A stretch of DNA of 64,000 nt, from the NCBI GenBank assembly GCA_963662985.1, contig OY760066.1, forward strand, positions 372,001 to 436,000, written 5' to 3'. The position numbers and the translations under genes were made by a program. Below are positions 61,157-64,000 of this stretch, in pieces (the stretch's first letter is position 1; the number at the start of each line of letters is the position of its first letter). The notes under the pieces were generated by a model. That model was not told where the DNA came from. It made no database searches and worked only from the letters and a program-made list of their open reading frames with translations. The DNA is from G963662985 sp963662985 (GTDB taxonomy: Bacteria > Chloroflexota > Anaerolineae > Anaerolineales > UBA11579).

Positions 61157-64000
61157 ATGAAAATGAAAAAAATCTTAGGCTCATTGTTGCTCATCGTTCT
61201 CGCATTTGCATTGATTTCATGTGGTGGGCAGGCTACTGAAGAACCTGCTGCTACCGCAGAACCCGTGCAAGTGATGGGAATCGTGATGCCCAGTGCAACC
61301 CATGGTTTCACTGGTGAATCTATTCAACATGCTGAAGCAGAAGCAAAAGCTCTTGCCGCTGAATATGGCTTTGAATATAAATTCTTGACCGCAGCAGAAG
61401 CATCTGAACAAAATAACCACATTGATACTTTGATTAACGACAAAGTTGACGTGATTGTTTTGTGGCCAATGAATGGTGATGAACTTCGCTCTGCCGCACA
61501 AAAAGTGATGGACGCTGGGATTCCGTTGGTAATTTATGACCGCTTGATCACAGACTTCACCCCAACAGTTGAATTCATGGGCGACAACACCAAGATTGGT
61601 GAAATGGCTGGTGAATATTACAATGCATATTTCGCAGACGAAATTGCAGCTGGTGAAACTATTCCTGTTTTGGAATTCAAGGGCGACCTTTCAACCGTTC
61701 CACAACAACGAACCGATGGCTTCTTGTCCACCGCAAGTGAACAAATTGTCTTCGTACAAAGCTTCACAACCAACTGGCAACGCCAAACTGCTTTGGAACA
61801 AATGGAAACCTATTTGAACACAGCAGACAAAGACGAAATTGAAAGCTTGAAAGCAGTCTTCACACATGATGACGAAGTTGTGTTGGGTGTGTTGGACGCA
61901 CTTCGTAACTACAGTGGCGACGCAGATCTTTCTAACTTGACCTTGGTGTCTGGTGTGGGTGCACGCCGTGAAAACTTGGATACCTTCGCTCCTGTAAAGG
62001 AAGAATTGGGTATCGATCAAGTGACTTACGCATTCTCCCCCGCTTTGATTCGCCAAGCTGTTGCTTTGGGCGCTGACATCCTTCAAGGTGGCACTCCTTC
62101 TGGTTTGATCTTGGGCGAAACTGTGGAAGTTGACAACAGCAATGCTGAAGAATTCCGCAGCAACCCGATTTATATCACTCGCTACAGCTTGGAAGATACT
62201 GCAGTAGAAACTCCTGCAATGGAATCCGCTGAAGGTAAGGTGATGGGGATTGTGATGCCTAGTGCAACCCATGGTTTCACTGGTGAATCTATTCAACATG
62301 CAGAAGCTGAAGCAAAAGCACTTGCCGCTGACTTAGGTTTTGAATATGTGTTCTTGACCGCAGCAGAAGCATCTGAACAAAATAACCACATTGATACTTT
62401 GATCAATGACAAAGTGGACGTGATCGTTTTGTGGCCAATGAATGGTGACGAATTGCGCTCTGCCGCACAAAAAGTTGTGGATGCTGGGATTCCGTTGGTA
62501 ATTTATGACCGCTTGATCACAGACTTCACCCCAACAGTTGAATTCATGGGCGACAACACCAAGATTGGTGAAATGGCTGGTGAATATTACAATGCATATT
62601 TCGCAGACGAAATTGCAGCTGGTGAAACTATTCCTGTTTTGGAATTCAAGGGCGACCTTTCAACTGTTCCACAACAACGAACCGATGGCTTCTTGTCCAC
62701 CGCAAGTGAACAAATTGTCTTCGTACAAAGCTTCACAACCAACTGGCAACGCCAAACTGCTTTGGAACAAATGGAAACCTATTTGAACACAGCAGACAAA
62801 GACGAAATTGAAAGCTTGAAAGCAGTCTTCACACATGATGACGAAGTTGTGTTGGGTGTGTTGGACGCACTTCGTAACTACAGTGGCGACGCAGATCTTT
62901 CTAACTTGACCTTGGTGTCTGGTGTGGGTGCACGCCGTGAAAACTTGGATACCTTCGCTCCTGTAAAGGAAGAATTGGGTATCGATCAAGTAACTTACGC
63001 ATTCTCCCCCGCTTTGATTCGCCAAGCTGTTGAACTCGGTGCAGACATCCTTCAAGGTGGAAGCCCCTCTGGTTTGATCTTGGGCGAAACTGTGGAAGTT
63101 GACAACAGCAATGCTGAAGAATTCCGCAGCAACCCGATTTATATCACTCGCTACAGCTTGGAAGATACTGCAGTAGAAACTCCTGCAATGGAATCCGCTG
63201 AAGGTAAGGTGATGGGGATTGTGATGCCTAGTGCAACCCATGGTTTCACTGGTGAATCTATTCAACATGCAGAAGCTGAAGCAAAAGCACTTGCCGCTGA
63301 CTTAGGTTTTGAATATGTGTTCTTGACCGCAGCAGAAGCATCTGAACAAAATAACCACATTGATACTTTGATCAATGACAAAGTGGACGTGATTGTTTTG
63401 TGGCCAATGAATGGTGATGAATTGCGCTCTGCCGCACAAAAAGTTGTGGATGCTGGGATTCCGTTGGTAATTTATGACCGCTTGATCACAGACTTCACCC
63501 CAACAGTTGAATTCATGGGCGACAACACCAAGATTGGTGAAATGGCTGGTGAATATTACAATGCATATTTCGCAGACGAAATTGCAGCTGGTGAAACTGT
63601 TCCTGTTTTGGAATTCAAGGGTGACCTTTCAACCGTTCCACAACAACGAACCGATGGCTTCTTGTCCACCGCAAGTGAACAAATTGTCTTCGTACAAAGC
63701 TTCACAACCAACTGGCAACGCCAAACTGCTTTGGAACAAATGGAAACCTATTTGAACACAGCAGACAAAGACGAAATTGAAAGCTTGAAAGCAGTCTTCA
63801 CACATGATGACGAAGTTGTGTTGGGTGTGTTGGACGCACTTCGTAACTACAGTGGCGACGCAGATCTTTCTAACTTGACCTTGGTGTCTGGTGTGGGTGC
63901 ACGTCGTGAAAACTTGGATACCTTCGCTCCTGTAAAGGAAGAATTGGGTATCGATCAAGTAACCTACGCATTCTCCCCCGCTTTGATTCGCCAAGCTGTT
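61157..64000 (+). CDS. Sugar ABC-transporter lipoprotein made of tandem near-identical binding domains (3' truncated)
   Basis: 948 residues visible and still open at the window edge. ATG 61157 follows TTTAGGAG. A lipoprotein signal ends ALISCGGQA (Cys-Gly-Gly). It is followed by two complete copies and most of a third copy of a type 1 periplasmic-binding fold of the RbsB/XylF kind: VMGIVMPSATHGFTGESIQH at the start, LINDKVDVIVLWPMNGDELR, VEFMGDNTKIGEMAGEYYNA and GADILQGG later. Copies begin at 61274, 62243 and 63212, an exact 969-base (323-codon) period in frame. The copies are joined by a linker of about 20 residues rich in Glu, Thr and Ala. Copies 2 and 3 share changes that copy 1 lacks, so this is not simple read duplication. 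A triplicated or longer binding lipoprotein is unusual; ordinary ones have a single domain. Confidence 0.85.
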   Translation, partial: MKMKKILGSLLLIVLAFALISCGGQATEEPAATAEPVQVMGIVMPSATHGFTGESIQHAEAEAKALAAEYGFEYKFLTAAEASEQNNHIDTLINDKVDVIVLWPMNGDELRSAAQKVMDAGIPLVIYDRLITDFTPTVEFMGDNTKIGEMAGEYYNAYFADEIAAGETIPVLEFKGDLSTVPQQRTDGFLSTASEQIVFVQSFTTNWQRQTALEQMETYLNTADKDEIESLKAVFTHDDEVVLGVLDALRNYSGDADLSNLTLVSGVGARRENLDTFAPVKEELGIDQVTYAFSPALIRQAVALGADILQGGTPSGLILGETVEVDNSNAEEFRSNPIYITRYSLEDTAVETPAMESAEGKVMGIVMPSATHGFTGESIQHAEAEAKALAADLGFEYVFLTAAEASEQNNHIDTLINDKVDVIVLWPMNGDELRSAAQKVVDAGIPLVIYDRLITDFTPTVEFMGDNTKIGEMAGEYYNAYFADEIAAGETIPVLEFKGDLSTVPQQRTDGFLSTASEQIVFVQSFTTNWQRQTALEQMETYLNTADKDEIESLKAVFTHDDEVVLGVLDALRNYSGDADLSNLTLVSGVGARRENLDTFAPVKEELGIDQVTYAFSPALIRQAVELGADILQGGSPSGLILGETVEVDNSNAEEFRSNPIYITRYSLEDTAVETPAMESAEGKVMGIVMPSATHGFTGESIQHAEAEAKALAADLGFEYVFLTAAEASEQNNHIDTLINDKVDVIVLWPMNGDELRSAAQKVVDAGIPLVIYDRLITDFTPTVEFMGDNTKIGEMAGEYYNAYFADEIAAGETVPVLEFKGDLSTVPQQRTDGFLSTASEQIVFVQSFTTNWQRQTALEQMETYLNTADKDEIESLKAVFTHDDEVVLGVLDALRNYSGDADLSNLTLVSGVGARRENLDTFAPVKEELGIDQVTYAFSPALIRQAV
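61274..62242 (+). repeat. Binding-domain copy 1
   Basis: 969-base in-frame unit. It differs from copies 2 and 3 early in the unit (AEYGFEYKF against ADLGFEYVF). Confidence 0.9.
62243..63211 (+). repeat. Binding-domain copy 2
   Basis: 969-base unit, nearly identical to copies 1 and 3. It differs from copy 1 near the end (VELGADILQGGSPSG against VALGADILQGGTPSG). Confidence 0.9.
63212..64000 (+). repeat. Binding-domain copy 3 (cut by window edge)
   Basis: 789 bases visible of an expected 969, nearly identical to copy 2, with a few differences such as one Ile-to-Val change (GETVPV). Confidence 0.9.

Noticed and set aside
61691..63994. Three minus-strand open frames of 120-200 residues under the binding-protein gene
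   Set aside because: They recur only because the underlying 969-base unit is repeated; the plus-strand frame has signal peptide, lipobox and family motifs.
1..64000. tRNA or rRNA genes
   Set aside because: I scanned the intergenic regions for T-arm patterns and conserved rRNA stretches and found none convincing; a covariance-model scan would be decisive.

Overview
Overview. The window looks like chromosomal DNA from an anaerobic, fermentative, low-to-moderate GC bacterium. Signs of this are a pyruvate formate-lyase with its activase, eukaryotic-like Ser/Thr kinase and PP2C genes, FHA and TPR proteins, BMP-type nucleoside ABC transport and lipoproteins ending in Ser-Cys-Gly-Gly. A member of the Chloroflexota (Anaerolineae-like) is my best guess. 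It rests on the mix of families only, because no rRNA or other phylogenetic marker is present. I found no tRNA, rRNA or CRISPR array.

Layout. 1-2747: two tandem SGNH-type acyl-ester genes plus the tail of a probable third. 2734-4180: RarD permease and a small TPR protein. 4308-10165: purine module, with a phosphoribosyltransferase gene divergent from a four-gene BMP/nucleoside ABC transporter operon. 10311-15035: small membrane protein, MBL hydrolase, an IS30-family element, a frameshifted OLD-type ATPase/TOPRIM nuclease and a PH-domain protein. 15071-19779: AlgX-like and MBOAT O-acyltransferase pair, then a PAS-GGDEF-EAL protein. 20039-23090: pflB-pflA with a Rex-like box. 23164-31488: five-gene signalling operon (VWA-FHA, Ser/Thr kinase, PP2C, two TPR proteins). 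32017-34892: effector-binding protein, and an ECF sigma, membrane protein, lipoprotein operon. 35544-39229: accessory genes, including an excisionase-like regulator with an operator array. 39334-44994: CarH-like B12 photoreceptor regulator divergent from a six-gene operon, with a CarH-type operator between them. 45116-49460: YegP pair, fucose-isomerase-like protein, LuxR-type regulator, DUF4097 protein and gene debris. 49611-57111: msrA, epimerase, PlsC, lipid kinase, GNAT, and a pair of unknown secreted proteins flanking a HAD hydrolase. 57177-64000: sugar catabolism cluster (sugar isomerase/epimerase, ROK regulator, Gfo/Idh/MocA dehydrogenase, sugar-binding lipoprotein). The lipoprotein consists of near-identical 323-residue domains in tandem and runs off the window.

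Large-scale structure. The plus strand is C-rich relative to G over roughly the first 42 kb and G-rich after about 45 kb, whichever strand the genes are on. This is a strand-composition switch of the type seen at replication origins. Two copies of an undescribed repeat element lie in opposite orientation at 35.3 kb and 50.5 kb, almost symmetric about 42.9 kb. Each has three units of exactly 32 bp, and each unit has two TGGCA boxes exactly 10 bp apart. I consider this, the CarH-type regulatory region and the tandem binding-protein gene the most noteworthy features.
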